Below the pieces are notes generated by a model. That model was not told the origin of the DNA, ran no database searches, and saw only the letters and a program-made list of their open reading frames with translations. The translations under genes were made by a program, and so were the position numbers. A stretch of 64,000 nt of DNA, from positions 30,569,501 through 30,633,500 of the forward strand of contig CM073887.1 in NCBI GenBank assembly GCA_037176705.1. Direction: 5' to 3'. Source of the DNA: Molossus alvarezi. Its lineage: Eukaryota; Chordata; Mammalia; Chiroptera; Molossidae. Position 1 is the first letter of the stretch, and each line of letters starts with the position of its first letter. This document shows positions 11,722 through 23,972 of the stretch, one piece after another.

Positions 11722-12085
11722 GAAGGTAGCCTTATCCCTACTGTCAGGATGTTAAATATATATTTAAACGTTCCTCTTCACTCTGGGGTGACAAAGTGCT
11801 TTTTCTATTTGGGAGGTACTCTATGAGATTCCAAAGCAGAGTTTACACACAAGTTCCTCAGTCTATTATAATAAATGGGAACCAAGAAGATCTTCATTAC
11901 TCTGAGAGTTACTGAACCCTGTTTAACAATTTAAACATAAATTATTATGTCAAAAGGATTCTTTCAACAAATGTTTGCTAAGGCCCCTCAGTGTGTCAAG
12001 CCGTATTCTAGAAATTGGGAATGTAGCCTTGAAGAGAGAAGTCACATGCCTTTCAAGGAGACAGTTTATAACTCAATAACTGTGT
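11722..12085. other. Start of an ancient decayed mammalian repeat
   Basis: From about 11960 the text (GTATTCTAGAAATTGGGAAT, GTAGCCTTGAAGAG, TGCCTTTCAAGGAGACAG) follows the pattern of a widespread old mammalian repeat with '...TTCTAGGCACTGGGGATACAG'-like wording. I recognise the pattern but not its catalogue name. Upstream of it nothing is assigned. Confidence 0.4.
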
Positions 12086-12250
12086 AAATACCTGCACAAG
12101 GAATTAGACTAGATGTTCAGGTTCTACACAGAACGTAAATCAGGGTAATATGGTATAATGACAATGGGGCTCCATTAAGTTGAATGGTTAAAAAGGATGC
12201 CTGTCTGAGAGCATAATACACATACCCCAAATTAGAACTATTCATGGGAA
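12086..12250 (-). repeat. Right arm of the perfect 165-bp inverted repeat
   Basis: Exact reverse complement of 9941-10105, beginning AAATACCTGCACAAGG and ending ATAGTTCATGGGAA. The arms are 1,980 bp apart. The flanks here (TGTGT before, GACTGAG after) belong to the surrounding ancient repeat and do not match the other arm. Confidence 0.95.
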
Positions 12251-14960
12251 GACTGAGTAGAATAATACTATTCCAAGCAATGGCTCTAAAATAATGTGTT
12301 CCATGCATTCAAGAAACCAAAAGAAGGGCGGTATGGTTGGACCACAGAAATAAGAGAAAGATAATTATGGGGTGAAGATACAGAGCTATTTTAGTTAGAA
12401 GTTTTCGGGTTTATTTCAAGGGTCAGTGGAAGACATTTGGAAGAGTTTTATGTAACTGCATGGAGAATAGTAGGCAGGAGTAAAATGGGATATTAGAGAG
12501 TACACATAGGATGCTAATTAATTAATCTAAGAAGAAATTTTGGTGGTTAGCACAGTGCGAGAGAGCTAGTGGAAAGTAGAGATATTGGACAGTAAGATGG
12601 ATTTTTAAAAATGGAAAGACTAAGATTTCCTGGTGTACGGGGGTGATGGACAGCTAGTACTCTAAGGAAATTCCTGAACTTTAACTTGAGCAGCTGACTG
12701 AATGTGATGATCTTATTGAACTGGGGAAGATTAAATGAGATTTTCAGGAACAGCAAACAAGACATTTTTGACGTTACATTTGAGGTCAATAGAAGAACTC
12801 TACATGAACATGTTGAGTGAGAAGTCTGAGGTTCAGTGGATTTAGATATAAAATCAGCAATCACCAACATATAGCCCATGTTGACAAATCAGTTGAAATG
12901 GAGAAAAGGATAGTTAAGGAGAGAGGAGGAATGCCTCTTGGGAAAAAAAAAAAAAAGTGAGGGGAGGAAATCTAGAATATAAGTGAAGGGACTTAAAAAA
13001 AAACAGAGTCAGTGCAGGGATGTTTCTTCTGTGGTAGCAAGTAAAGGTAGAGAATGCATGTGAATTTGCTTTTGCTCCTGATAAGATGAAGTTCAGATTG
13101 TTTTCTCAGTGAAGCAGAAGCAAAGGTCATTAGCTGAGCATGAAAGAAGAATAGAGAAAAAAAAGAAAATTACAAGGGATATAGAAAATGAACAGTGAAA
13201 ATTTCAGTTGGTAGGAAATGAAAGATTATATAAAAATACAGGCAGATATTTGAGTACTACAAAGTGGTCATTTAAATGTGTAGTCTTAAATTTTAGGTGA
13301 GTCAAGTCAATCTGATGTGTGCAGTCATGGAGTAGGCAGAAAATTGAGTTTAATTAGGTAACAGGTACAACAGATGGCAAAGGGGAAAGGGAGTTTAAGT
13401 GTCTGCAAGAGTGATGTATAATTATGGAGCATTGAATCTCAGTTGAGTAGGAAATGAAATAAAGACATAGGTCGGAGAAAAAATTTCATGAAAAAAATCA
13501 ATTGCAGATTCAATGAGGTCAAAATGTTGCTAGGAAGAAACTGAATTAGAATGAAAGGACACATTCCAATGTGTTCAGAGAGTAGTGTCTTTTTTTTGGT
13601 TTGGTTTTGTTTCTTAACCTGTCTCTGATTCCAAAATTAAGTGGTGATTAAACACAAAGAAATGTAATAGATGTTCATTTGAGAGCTTTAGAAATAGCAG
13701 TGGTGTAGGGATATAACGGAGTTTCTGTTATTAATTGGTCACTGGACATAAGGTATAATTTGAAAATTTGAGAGAATTTGCTGATTATAGAGTTGCCAGT
13801 CAACATATATCACAGGACGATTGTACGGTCGTATAAGAAATTATGTCTGATTAATATATATGTGTAATGAGAAATGGACCTGAAGCTTGGGTTTCTGATG
13901 GTGTATAAAGCGTATGAGGCTCATGAAGTTAATCATAGTAGCTTCTTTTGGGGAAGGCAGGAAGCCAGTCTAATATGGATGGTGTGGGGCCTCTGATCAA
14001 CATTCATTTCGATCCTGGGGAGTGACAGCTAAGGTGATGAGTGTGACTAAGGGCTTGCTTGAGAGATGGCTTCTTCTAGACACCTGGTTCCACCAAGGGC
14101 CTTTCAATTCAACAACCTTGATCTATGGCTCATGGCCTCTCCTCCAATAGAAGCTAAGGAATATCCTTTCTTCGAAAGTGGCAGAATGTAGTTGTGGCTG
14201 GACAGGTAGGGGCTTAGATGCAGCTTGATCTCTGTACAACAATGCTGTGAAGAGAAATATATATTAATGTGATTTAACACAGTTTAATATGTATCTAAGA
14301 TTATCTTCAGGCATTGTTAGATGAGCACTTAGCAGTGGATCCCAGATCCTTTTCATTGTGCAAAAGCATTAAGATGTAATATGTATACATATATACACAT
14401 AATATTAAATACATATGTGTTTATTATACATAATAAGTATTTATTTATAAAGCATAAATTTGCACATTGACCCTGCTACATATTATTTAAATATATTAAA
14501 AAATTGATATTAAAAAGCATATTTAGAATATATATGATTAGAAATTCTAATAGTTTCCTCCCCACAAAGAGCATGCGTAAGTGGGTAACATTAACATTTT
14601 GGAATAAGGCTACCTCGTTTTGGGGATCCCTGAGAATAAGCATGGTTTAAGAAACTCCCTATTAAAACTATGCTAAATTAATTCAGTGTTAGAGTCAGAT
14701 ATTCTAGTATATACAGTAATAGATAACCACGGACCCACCCTGGCTGGAAAAAAAATCCATAATTTCTATGTAATTTTTCTCTGGCAATATGAAACCTCTG
14801 CTATATGATATTGAACACCTACTACAAAAGCAGGGTGGTAGAAATGGAACTGTTCAAACCTTTTACAAAGTCAGTGGCTAAGAAAAGGCAGGAGCAACTT
14901 TTCAATTTGTCTATCAGCTTTTGGCATCTTTTTATTTCAACATCTTAAAAATATATATAT
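12251..14960 (+). other. Ancient mammalian repeat (to about 12860), then unassigned DNA
   Basis: Positions 12300-12860 keep an order of motifs known from a common old mammalian repeat: GTTTATTTCAAGGGTCAG, ACTGCATGGAGAATAG, then GAACATGTTGAGTGAGAAG, AGGTTCAGTGGATTTAGATA and CAATCACCAACATATAG. Orientation is plus. Beyond 12860 the similarity fades. Short A-runs occur at 12942-12955 and 12994-13002. No gene is visible. Confidence 0.4.
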
Positions 14961-15013
14961 CACTAAAGGAATATTAGAATATGCAAATGATGAAACATTG
15001 TCTTTGACAAGGT

Positions 15014-15037
15014 AAAAACAACAACAACAACAACAAA
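15014..15037. repeat. (CAA)n microsatellite
   Basis: A run of about seven AAC/CAA units inside otherwise unassigned AT-rich DNA. Confidence 0.9.
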
Positions 15038-16029
15038 AATGTGGGAAATTAAACCTACTCTTCTCCTTCCTAGAAGATAGCGTCAACATTTTTTCTTTTA
15101 TGCAAGTTGAAAATCTGTATACCTTTAATATATTTAGCAACAATTTGTAAGAATTTATTTTGCAGTACCAGGCACTCCGTGTATGCAGATATCCACTTTT
15201 ACCTCCTTTGCCTTACCTTTCCTACGTGCTGTTCTTCTGAGTACATAATTTATGCTTTGGGTTTGTTATTCTTTTTGTCAACTCTTTAATTTTATGTATG
15301 TTGATTCCAGCAATACACATCTTTGGGAATCAGCAAAGCAGCTCTATTAAATGGATATTCAAACAAAAATTGTCAGTTTACCACATGGTGATCTAAATGA
15401 AAAAGTACTGATAAAGATCATTTTCTCAAATATAAATTCAGATGTAAATGTTTTTTTTATGAAATAGCCTAGACTCTGACTGATTTAAAACAAGAGAACA
15501 GTTTACCTCTCAAATAACTTTCTGCTATATAAGAGATGATAAATTTACTAAATCTAAGCCATAATACATAAGGAGGGTAAATCAAGATTATTTAAAATAA
15601 ACTAGATTATTTTAGAGTACTATTTTCTCTAATGGTGTTAATGAGATTTTTTTGTTTGTTTAATTAGAAAAATACATTTTTTTGTTTAATTAGTTAATAA
15701 CAGAAATATAAACCCACTAGATCTCATAATTATGAAAGAATTTCTTATTAGATTTTATAAATAATTCTTCAACCTTAAATCAGATGGAGGCTTAAAAACA
15801 TCTCATAGTAGTTATAAGGTTAAGAAGCAATCATTAGAATTATGAGAACATGATTACCCCTCTTTTTAAAAAAAGAAAAGCTTTCTGATAGTACTTTAAA
15901 CTTAATGCTAATGAAATAATTGGCATTACACAGAGCATTAGAATCATACGTGCTATAATAGCAATATAAAAAGATCACTGGTTTGGAACTCTGGTCTAGA
16001 ATAGATTTCAACAACTCTTAGACCCAGAT
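15038..16029. other. Unassigned AT-rich DNA
   Basis: No gene, RNA or classified repeat is recognised. Confidence 0.5.
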
Positions 16030-16054
16030 CAATTTTGTAGTCTTTTTTAACGAC

Positions 16055-16512
16055 AGAGTTCTCATTTGAAGGAGAAAGATCTTGATCCAGTTTGTGGGCA
16101 GCGGGCAGTCCTGCTACACTGAATTAGGTATGTGGTGCAGCAAGAAATAAAACACATGGCCAGGAAGTATCTGGACCACATATGATACTTTGTAAGCATC
16201 ATCAACCTGGGTATGGGACTGGAACAGCAAGAAATTAAAAACCTCAAGATACTAAGCCTGAATTCGATAGGCTGACATGTGTCCCACCCCACACTGGACA
16301 TAAACGGAAGAGAAGACAGTATGCATTTCTGGGATAATTTGTCCCAGTGGGAGTCTCTCTCCATGTCAGCGATAAGACCACTGACTTTCAGAAGCACCCA
16401 CGTGAGAAATATGGAGGCACCATGCAGGCGCCTTAACTTCGACTGTTATGTATATTTCATTTTCTATGTTACTTTTTCACTACTTTCTTGCAGAGACAAA
16501 GTTTAAAAAAAA
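16055..16512 (+). pseudogene. Possible processed pseudogene, family not recognised
   Basis: This stretch is less AT-rich than its surroundings and, on the plus strand, has an open frame of 75 codons (16279-16506) with protein-like composition, including the segment LDINGREDSMHFWDNLSQW and a hydrophobic end. Upstream the reading continues with stops and likely frame changes. It ends in an A-rich stretch (GTTTAAAAAAAAGTAAAAG), which could be the remains of a poly(A) tail. There is no start context or splice evidence. I do not recognise the protein. An antisense frame of 111 codons (16062-16397) overlaps and is an equally unproven alternative. Confidence 0.25.
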
Positions 16513-19455
16513 GTAAAAGTAATTTTAACCAAGCTATAATTATATCTTTACATATTAGATCTCATTTATTATATAACTCAAATATTCTTTCAAATTCAGA
16601 GATACACAGAAACCATTTCTTTGACCAATTTTCAACTGAATTGTTCTCAGTTTTTTTTTTCAAGTTTAATTTTTCATGGCTTAAGAGAGAGATTGAACAT
16701 TGTTAGATATCTTTAGCACCATTTATTAAATCTTTTGCAAATAATTTTTATGCTTACCATGAAAACCTGTTCCAAATTTTTTTGTAAGATGTCAAACACA
16801 ATTTAAATTCTACTTCTGAAAAAAATTTTTGTATTATTCCAGCTTTTAGTACTATTTTTTAAAAAGTATGATAAGCTTTAATGCATTGAATTTTTGGGTT
16901 ATACCAAGTAAAACTCTAATGATACACTTAGAAGGCTGTCACATCTATTAATATGCTAGTAAATATATTTTTACACCTAAAAGAAGAATAAAAAATAAAA
17001 ATAAATAAAAAAGCTATACTCAAGTCTGTTTCATTTGTAGATGAAACAGATTTGGGAATATTCAAATTATTAATAGGCAAGATAAATCAAAACCAAAACA
17101 AATAAATTTAAATGTAATAAGAAAAGTAAAATCTTCAACATAAGTTAAAATAATTACAAACTTTAGGACAAGGATATCTACTTAGAATTGAGTGCTTAAC
17201 AGTTTACTGATACTATAACTTAACAATAAAAAGGGGGAGGGAGCAAGTTATGTTTCAAGCTAAATGTTTGGTCACAATGTAGTATGTGGCATGTCCATAA
17301 AACACAAAGAGTCAAATGAGGCTGGATTTCTCAAAGTACAATCATGTATTTGTGTTTGTGTGTCTGGTAAGCTCTAGTCCTTATGGATATTATTGAAAGA
17401 TAATAAAAGGAACATCATAAAATATTTGCTTTATATCTGATAGGGTTGAACATCACAAAATTAAATTGATATACAAAAACCTGACTTAATATATGTGATG
17501 CTTAGCATCCACTTACTTCTCCACTGACCTTCGGAACCAGGTTGGAGTTCCCATTTCTTTGAGTATTAGATATGCTTTAGATGCAGTTTGTGTTATTTAA
17601 ATTTTATATTGCTTGAAAGGTTACATCCCTTATTATGTATTGGCATTGTCATTCCTAACTCTGTGTAGAAAGTCAATATTTCCAACCCTGCCTGGGATTC
17701 TTGACACGTTTGCCCTTGACCTTCTACATTCTCCTGGACTGTGCATTTTTAGTTATATATCCCATGAACATAAATATTGGAAAGCTGATGGCAGTGGACT
17801 GATGGATAAAGTACAACTTTGGCACTGACAAGTTCAGCAAATAAGAACTGGGCTCTGGCCCCCAATTTGCTTAGATTATTTTCTGTTTATTGCAGTCCTT
17901 GGGTCTTTGAATAGAAGATATATAATAGTGTTAGTCTGAAAAAGTTCCTACCTTTTCAGGGGTAATCAGTCCACTTGAAGTGTAGCATAAAGAGTATGTT
18001 TAATGCAAAATTGTTCATTGTCCATGTACATGAGTTGCACAAGTAATGGAAAATCTCTCTAGAATATAGTTTATGGTTTTCTGTTAACTAATATTGGAGG
18101 ACTGACATCAATTTTGATAACTCTTTGTTTATCTACAGAAATCTTATCATGAAAGGATGAGATAAACTATATTAGAAATTGCTGGTCATTTAATGGGTTG
18201 GCTGGGGAATCACTTTTGCTTTTAAGAGGACCAAATATCTATTGTTTTCAAAACTCTGTAGAGTTGTGGATGCGCTTTGTTCATTGATACATTGTTTCTT
18301 CTTTTAGTGAAGCCCCATCTTTCAAAGTTCAACCTTCGGGGATTGATTTATTACAGGGACAGTCATTTTGTTTAATACCTCCTTTATTTCATTGTAAAAC
18401 TCATATTTCTAAATACTAGTTTCATTTCACAACTCTCTCCTAATAAATATTATGCAAAACTTATATCAAAACTAATACTTTCATCCTTCTCTTAATACCT
18501 TCCAAATCATCCTCTATTCCCCATCCTACATACCATTCAGCCATTTCAAATTTTAAAAAGTGAACCAACCTGATTACTTTCCTTTCTACATGGAATAGTT
18601 ACTTTTCATTCTCATTTTCATGTCTTTTTAATTTTTAATCAATGTTCAAAATATTTACAATGGCTGATGCTAATTTTTAACGAGCAAATCCTATGTTAAT
18701 GCTTGCTTGAAATGTAAATGTAGTATCAGTTTACTTAAATAGCTATATTTGCCAATTAAATTATGAAATAATGTCATCTATTTGTGTTAAATTATATATT
18801 TGATATGTCTTCATGACTTTGAGTGATGTGATTATCTCATCAGCCTCCCAAAGAAATTGCTGCAATATTCATATGTTATCACATCTGGAATCCAAATTTG
18901 TGAGAATTAAAGAAGCATTTTAGCTATAGAAAAAAATTATAAGTGAAATTGCTGAGGTTAAAAATTTTGAAGGTTTCAGAATAGATTGAAATGTATATAT
19001 TGTGCTTTAAATTATTATTATTTTCCCTTCTTTTAGCCTTTGAGTTGCTTTCTCTCATAAAGTAATATATACACCTTTTGAAATTTCACACATATCTGCA
19101 ACTAGCTTATTTTTCTAGAATCGAAAGATTTTTTTCTTAGTTACATGTTAAACTTACATTAGTTGATATCTAGATTTTTAAAAATATTGAAGTCTTAAAA
19201 ACATACTTTATATGTGTTTATTTTACATTTGTATTTCATATGCAATATTATCTAAAACTGAAGGTCTTAAGAATTAGCAAGTAATCTATACATTTTTAAT
19301 CTATTGTAGCATCATCAAAATGGAAACTTTAACAATTAGTATAACAGTGATTGTATTTGTTGAGGGATATTAAAATTTTTACTTGAACAGAATTAGATAC
19401 TGAGGGAAAAAATACTTGCATGTGTACCACTTATTCTTTCAGAGAATCGGTCTCA
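16513..19455. other. Unassigned AT-rich DNA
   Basis: About 2.9 kb with no supported gene. A-rich simple sequence lies at 16980-17012. Positions 17500-17860 are slightly more complex, but I cannot assign them. Confidence 0.5.
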
Positions 19456-19465
19456 AGAAGTATTT

Positions 19466-19678
19466 CTTTTTAATTTCTTTATTGATTTTTAGAGAGAGAG
19501 GAAGGGAGAGGGATAGAGTGACAGAAACATCGATGAGAGAGAACACTGATTGGCCACCTCCTGCATGCCCCCCAATGGGGATTTAGCCCACAACTTGGGC
19601 ATGTGCCTTGATCGGGAATCGAACCAGCAACATCTTTAATGCATGGGTCAATGCTCAACCACTGAGCCACACCAGCAG
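19466..19678 (-). mobile_element. Bat SINE, group A
   Basis: Minus-strand reading gives CTGCTGGTGTGGCTCAGTGG, then TTGAGCATTGACCCATGCAT, B box GGTTCGATTCCCGATCAAGG, the middle CCCATTGGGGGGCATGCAGG, and the tail AATCAATAAAGAAATTAAAA. Imperfect TSDs flank it: AGAAGTATTT (19456-19465) and AGAAGTCTTT (19683-19692), 9 of 10 matching. Confidence 0.92.
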
Positions 19679-19692
19679 AATGAGAAGTCTTT

Positions 19693-22600
19693 TAATAGTC
19701 ATGCAATTTCAACTACTACACTGTTGCTTCCTCTATTGTTTCTTATTTTTAGTTATTTGGTGTTAATTCAATCTTCTGTAAAGGAAAAATGATATATATT
19801 TTGAAATAATTAGTTTACAATGGTGAAATTATATTCACATGCTGGGAATAGTGAATCACCAAAGGAAAAAAATTAAGAACACGTTCCAAAAAACAGCATC
19901 AAAAGTACTGATGTTCACCTGTATAGTTGTGAGTGTCGCCATGATTGTGGCAGGAGATAAAACTGGGAAGAGACTGGAAGCTTTAGTAAATTTTACAATT
20001 TATCTAAATTCAGTGATTTTTATAGAATCTGGTTTGTATACAAGAATTATGGTAATCCCATAGTAAAGGGATGTGTCCCTCAATCTTGCTCTATTTTCTT
20101 CAGATCCCAAGGGGCCCAAACATCTAAAATATGTGTGTGAAAAAGGGAAGTGAAAAGATTTAGTAGCAGCGGAAATTGTTTGTCACTTTATTATTAGCCC
20201 ATTTTTCCTAAACATTTCAAGATGAACTACTAAATCCTTAGATTATGTATCTTCTACAATATTAAACTCATCAAGAAGGGTTCCCCATGTGTATGCAGGA
20301 AGAAGGAGGGGGCATGCTATCTCTCCGAACAGAGCCTGGTATTCCCTGACAGATGAGAATCATTCATATCAACCTAAAACTGGCCATGATATAGTGGACC
20401 CGAAAATTTAATCCCTGTTGAGGAAGGCTGGTTTATTAATCAGTGCCTTTGACACTAGGTCTTATATAACTTTTCACTTTTCTAATCTTAGAACCATAGA
20501 TGTATTCTCACCTTTAATTTTGGGTTTTAAGACAACTGAAAAAAAATTCTATCACTAAGCCAATCTTCCAGGTGCATTTATTGGTTCAATGTCTCAACTA
20601 AGTAATTTTACATCTTCTTCCTATGCACCTGTATTTCGCCAGGATGCTAGCTCATTAGATTGTGATAGCAACCTAGCAATAGTGTATAAGTAAGCAAGTG
20701 TGTCTGTAAAAAGAGTTTCTACAATCCAATTAGATAGTGTCTGTACAAAATTATAGAATAGATTTCAAACTTGTAAAAGATCTGCCAGAGTTTGCTCTAA
20801 AATTTAAACATTCCTCTCAAAAATTGTGGTTTTGAAACATACCCATACATTGTTTAAATCTTTTAAAAGACCATCAGCCAATATTTTCACCAAATATATG
20901 TTTTTCGGGGTGACTACATATGCTGTCTCAAATTAAAAGGATTTAATAATCATTTTAAATAAAATATACAGTTGAGATATGGCATGGCTGCCCAGGACCA
21001 TATGTACCGCTTTGTTTCCTGCCAAAGTAATTGTGGTCATGTAGCTTCGACCTCTCTCTGGGCAAGATATTTATCTTTCTTTGCTTTAATCTGTCCTAAT
21101 TACTTTGGTTTCTTCACCACCATCACTCACAAAGAACCTAATTGCTTTCTTGAAGATGTCAGCCCTACTTGAAATCACCAATATGCTCTGTCACTGAGGG
21201 AGAAGCTGAGCATCTGTTCCTACATCATCACCTCCTCTGCTCATGAAGAAGCAGCTGCAGTCGTTTTTAGTAAGATTTCTCATTTCGTGTTCAGGGTTAT
21301 GCAGAGGTTGATGCCTTTTTTTTTTTTTTCTCTTTTTCTCTAAGATGATTTATGGAAGGAAGCCTGGGGTTTTAAGAGTCTTCACCAGTATTCAACGTGG
21401 CAATGAGGCACACTATATTTTCCACCGTGGAGGCACACAGACGATTTTTTATTCTAGCTTTTCATGAAGGAATATGCAACTTTTATTGATTATTTTGCAA
21501 TTAATTTACTGCCTTACTTATGTTGCACTGTGTCATTTCTAGCCCAAGCTATCAGTACTGATGTGGGTCCCTCCTATGCTAACATCTCTCCTCCATTGTC
21601 ATATTGTACTTCCTCTCTTTAGTAAGTCATGACTTGCACAGTTTCTCCCTCTAATTTCTATGTTCATCCGAAAGAGTTGCAAATAATAGATTTTGAGTCC
21701 ATAAAAAAACAAAGCAAAAACCTAGATTATATTAAATAAAGATTTGTTACTCCCAAAATGTTTTAAAATATCTCTTTATCGGTTTTTTTAAAAATACCTT
21801 CACTTGTATTCATCAATATAACAGCTGAATAACAACAACAAAAAAAAGTACCAAAAACCTACAAAAGCATAAGTGACTCACTTCATAGCAAATAAGATTC
21901 ATACGAGCAGGAGCAGGCAGTGTGTTCCATTAGGAGACCCTGGAGGCCTGTGCCCTGAACCTACATTGCCAGCAACTTTGATCTTAGGTTAGATGCTAAA
22001 TCTCTTTTACCTATTTTCTGCCATGAAAATATGGCTACTACTCACATTTTCTTGACTCAGATATAAATATTAAGATATTTTGGCCCCCTTTGACTTTCTT
22101 AATGTTAACCAGGAACACAGACACTACCGTTTGAACCGAGAACAGGCTAAACTGACTGTCACCCTCCACTGGGACTGGAGAATGTCCTCTATTACTCACC
22201 TCACAGGGGACGAGCAGACGTTTCAAGATAGAAACTGAGTTGGAAGCAAAATAATGGGAGCAGAGAACCTTAAGCCTCTTATTGGTAATATAAAGTTTTC
22301 GTTTTTGTTTTTGTTTTTTACTTTTCCTCTGTAGAAACCTAATTTTACCCAGTTGTAAAATTTCTACATCTTTGTTACTGAATTTAAGTCCTATGACTCA
22401 ATCACAGATGATTTCGTTTCAACTTTAATGATAAAATTAGAATCTTCATGTATAAACTTTCAACCTTCTGTCACCAGACCTTTATTACACATTATTCTCT
22501 TCCTGTGTTTAAAAGTCTTAGCCTATGAATATACCTCTTTCTTTTTCTTTTTATATAAAATATTTTAGAAAAAGTTGTATATTTTCTACTCTGGACTAAA

Positions 22601-23015
22601 TTTTCAGTCCATTAATATACGATTTCTACTAAATATGCTTAGGATGGAGATCAATTATGATCTAATTCTAAATCCACTCTAACTTTATCAAACACTTCCA
22701 TGGTGTTCATTATGTAATGTAAATTTAGATTGAGAATTTCTTTAATAAATGATATTGCTTTATTATTAAAAACTTGAAAGCTAATAATCATAGGAACTAA
22801 TAAGAAAACTAAAACAATCTACAAGGAGAAATCAATTCATGTTGTACATGCTCATTTTAATTATATCTCCATTTGTTTAAATGTTTTATCTAAAATGTAA
22901 ATTATTTCCTTTCTACTATTATATATGCAATATTCCACAATATAAATCAGAGAAAATGGTTATTAAATTTGAAGCAACATTAGGCTAAATAATATAGAAT
23001 ATTGAAAATGTTTTA
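19693..23015. other. Unassigned AT-rich DNA
   Basis: About 3.3 kb without a supported gene. Simple tracts are a T-run near 21317-21330 and a GTTTTT-type run at 22298-22318. Open frames up to 74 codons (19839-20063 plus) show no family pattern. Confidence 0.5.
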
Positions 23016-23126
23016 ACCCTGGCCAGTTTGGCTCAGCGGCTGAAGCATCGGCCTGTGGACCAGAGAGTCCCAGGTTCAGTTCCCGCTAGGCCCTAGTGGT
23101 TAGGGGCATGTACCAAAAAAAAAAAA
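23016..23126 (+). mobile_element. 3'-truncated bat SINE head joined to an A-tail
   Basis: The tRNA-like head is intact (ACCCTGGCCAGTTTGGCTC, CGGCCTGTGGACCAGAGAG, B box AGGTTCAGTTCCCGC). The copy then runs through GGGGCATGTACC straight into a 12-bp A-run. The whole central and CT-rich part is missing, so only about 95 bp of body remain. Confidence 0.85.
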
Positions 23127-23458
23127 TAGTTTAGGGTCATCATTAAAAAATAATTATACATGTTTTCTAAGAGAGATTTAAATGGAAAGTACATCATAAC
23201 CATGCTCTGATTGATTTAAAAAAGGAACACCAAATACTATATTCCCCAGAAATCAGTTTCCCAATTTTTTGAATTTGATATAGAAATTTATTACAAAAGA
23301 ATGTTTATTGTAAAAATAATATGAAAACTGCATCGGAAGTCTTTGGAATATGTTCTCAAACAGTATTTTTGGTTCTTTGAATGACCAAATATACATGAAG
23401 CCACAGTTTATGAAAGATGAACACATGGGGAAAGTGAGATGGAATATTTAAAAAAAAA
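23127..23458. other. Unassigned DNA between SINEs
   Basis: Nothing is recognised. It ends in an A-run (23451-23459) next to the insertion site of the following SINE pair. Confidence 0.5.
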
Positions 23459-23467
23459 ACACATTTA

Positions 23468-23756
23468 GCCCTGGTCAATTTGGCTCAGCGGTTAGAGCGT
23501 AGGCCTGCGGACCAAAAAGTCATGGGTTCGATTCTGGTCAAGGGCATGGGCCTTGGTTGTGGTTCAGTCCCCAGCCAGTCCTTGGGAGGCAACCAATCCA
23601 TGTGTCTCTCTCACATCAATGTCTCTCTCTCTCCTTTTCTCCCTCTCTCTCTCTCTCTCTTCTTCCTCCCTCACTCTGTCTGAAATCAAAGAAAAAATAT
23701 CCTTGGGTGAGAATTAAAATAATTAATTAATTAATTAAAAATAAATAAATAAATAA
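23468..23756 (+). mobile_element. Bat SINE, B-type tail (first of a stacked pair)
   Basis: The head is GCCCTGGTCAATTTGGCTC and the B box GGGTTCGATTCTGGTCAAGG. A long CT tract (23627-23668) precedes the end motif CTCACTCTGTCTGAAATC. The tail carries TATCCTTGGGTGAGAATTA followed by AATT and AAAT repeats. The 9-mer ACACATTTA precedes it (23459-23467) and follows it (23757-23765). Confidence 0.92.
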
Positions 23757-23765
23757 ACACATTTA

Positions 23766-23963
23766 GCCTGGCTGGTGTGGCTCAGTGTCTTGAGTGTCAT
23801 CCCAAGGACTGAGAGGTCCCAGTTCAATTCCCAGTCAGGGCACATGCCCAGGTTGTGGGTTTGATCCACAATACGGGGTCGATATATCTCACATTGATGT
23901 TTCTATCTCTCTCTCCTTTCCTCTCTAAACAAACCAATAAAAATATATTTAAAAAATAAAAGA
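23766..23963 (+). mobile_element. Bat SINE, group A (second of a stacked pair)
   Basis: The head is GCCTGGCTGGTGTGGCTCAG, the B box AGTTCAATTCCCAGTCAGGG, the middle GGTTGTGGGTTTGATCC, and the tail ACCAATAAAAATATATTTAA. It is bracketed by ACACATTTA at 23757-23765 and 23964-23972, the same 9-mer that precedes the SINE immediately upstream. Confidence 0.93.
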
Positions 23964-23972
23964 ACACATTTA

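Noticed and set aside
9941..12250. Inverted repeat as ends of a large DNA transposon or a foldback element
   Set aside because: There is no target-site duplication, no transposase between the arms and no conserved terminal motif; the interior holds unrelated SINEs.
12942..13002. A-runs as poly(A) tails of retrocopies
   Set aside because: No TSD or recognisable body precedes them; they fall in or near an ancient decayed repeat.
23459..23972. Three evenly spaced ACACATTTA copies as a CRISPR-like array
   Set aside because: The repeats are 9 bp and the spacers are two SINEs; they are target-site duplications.
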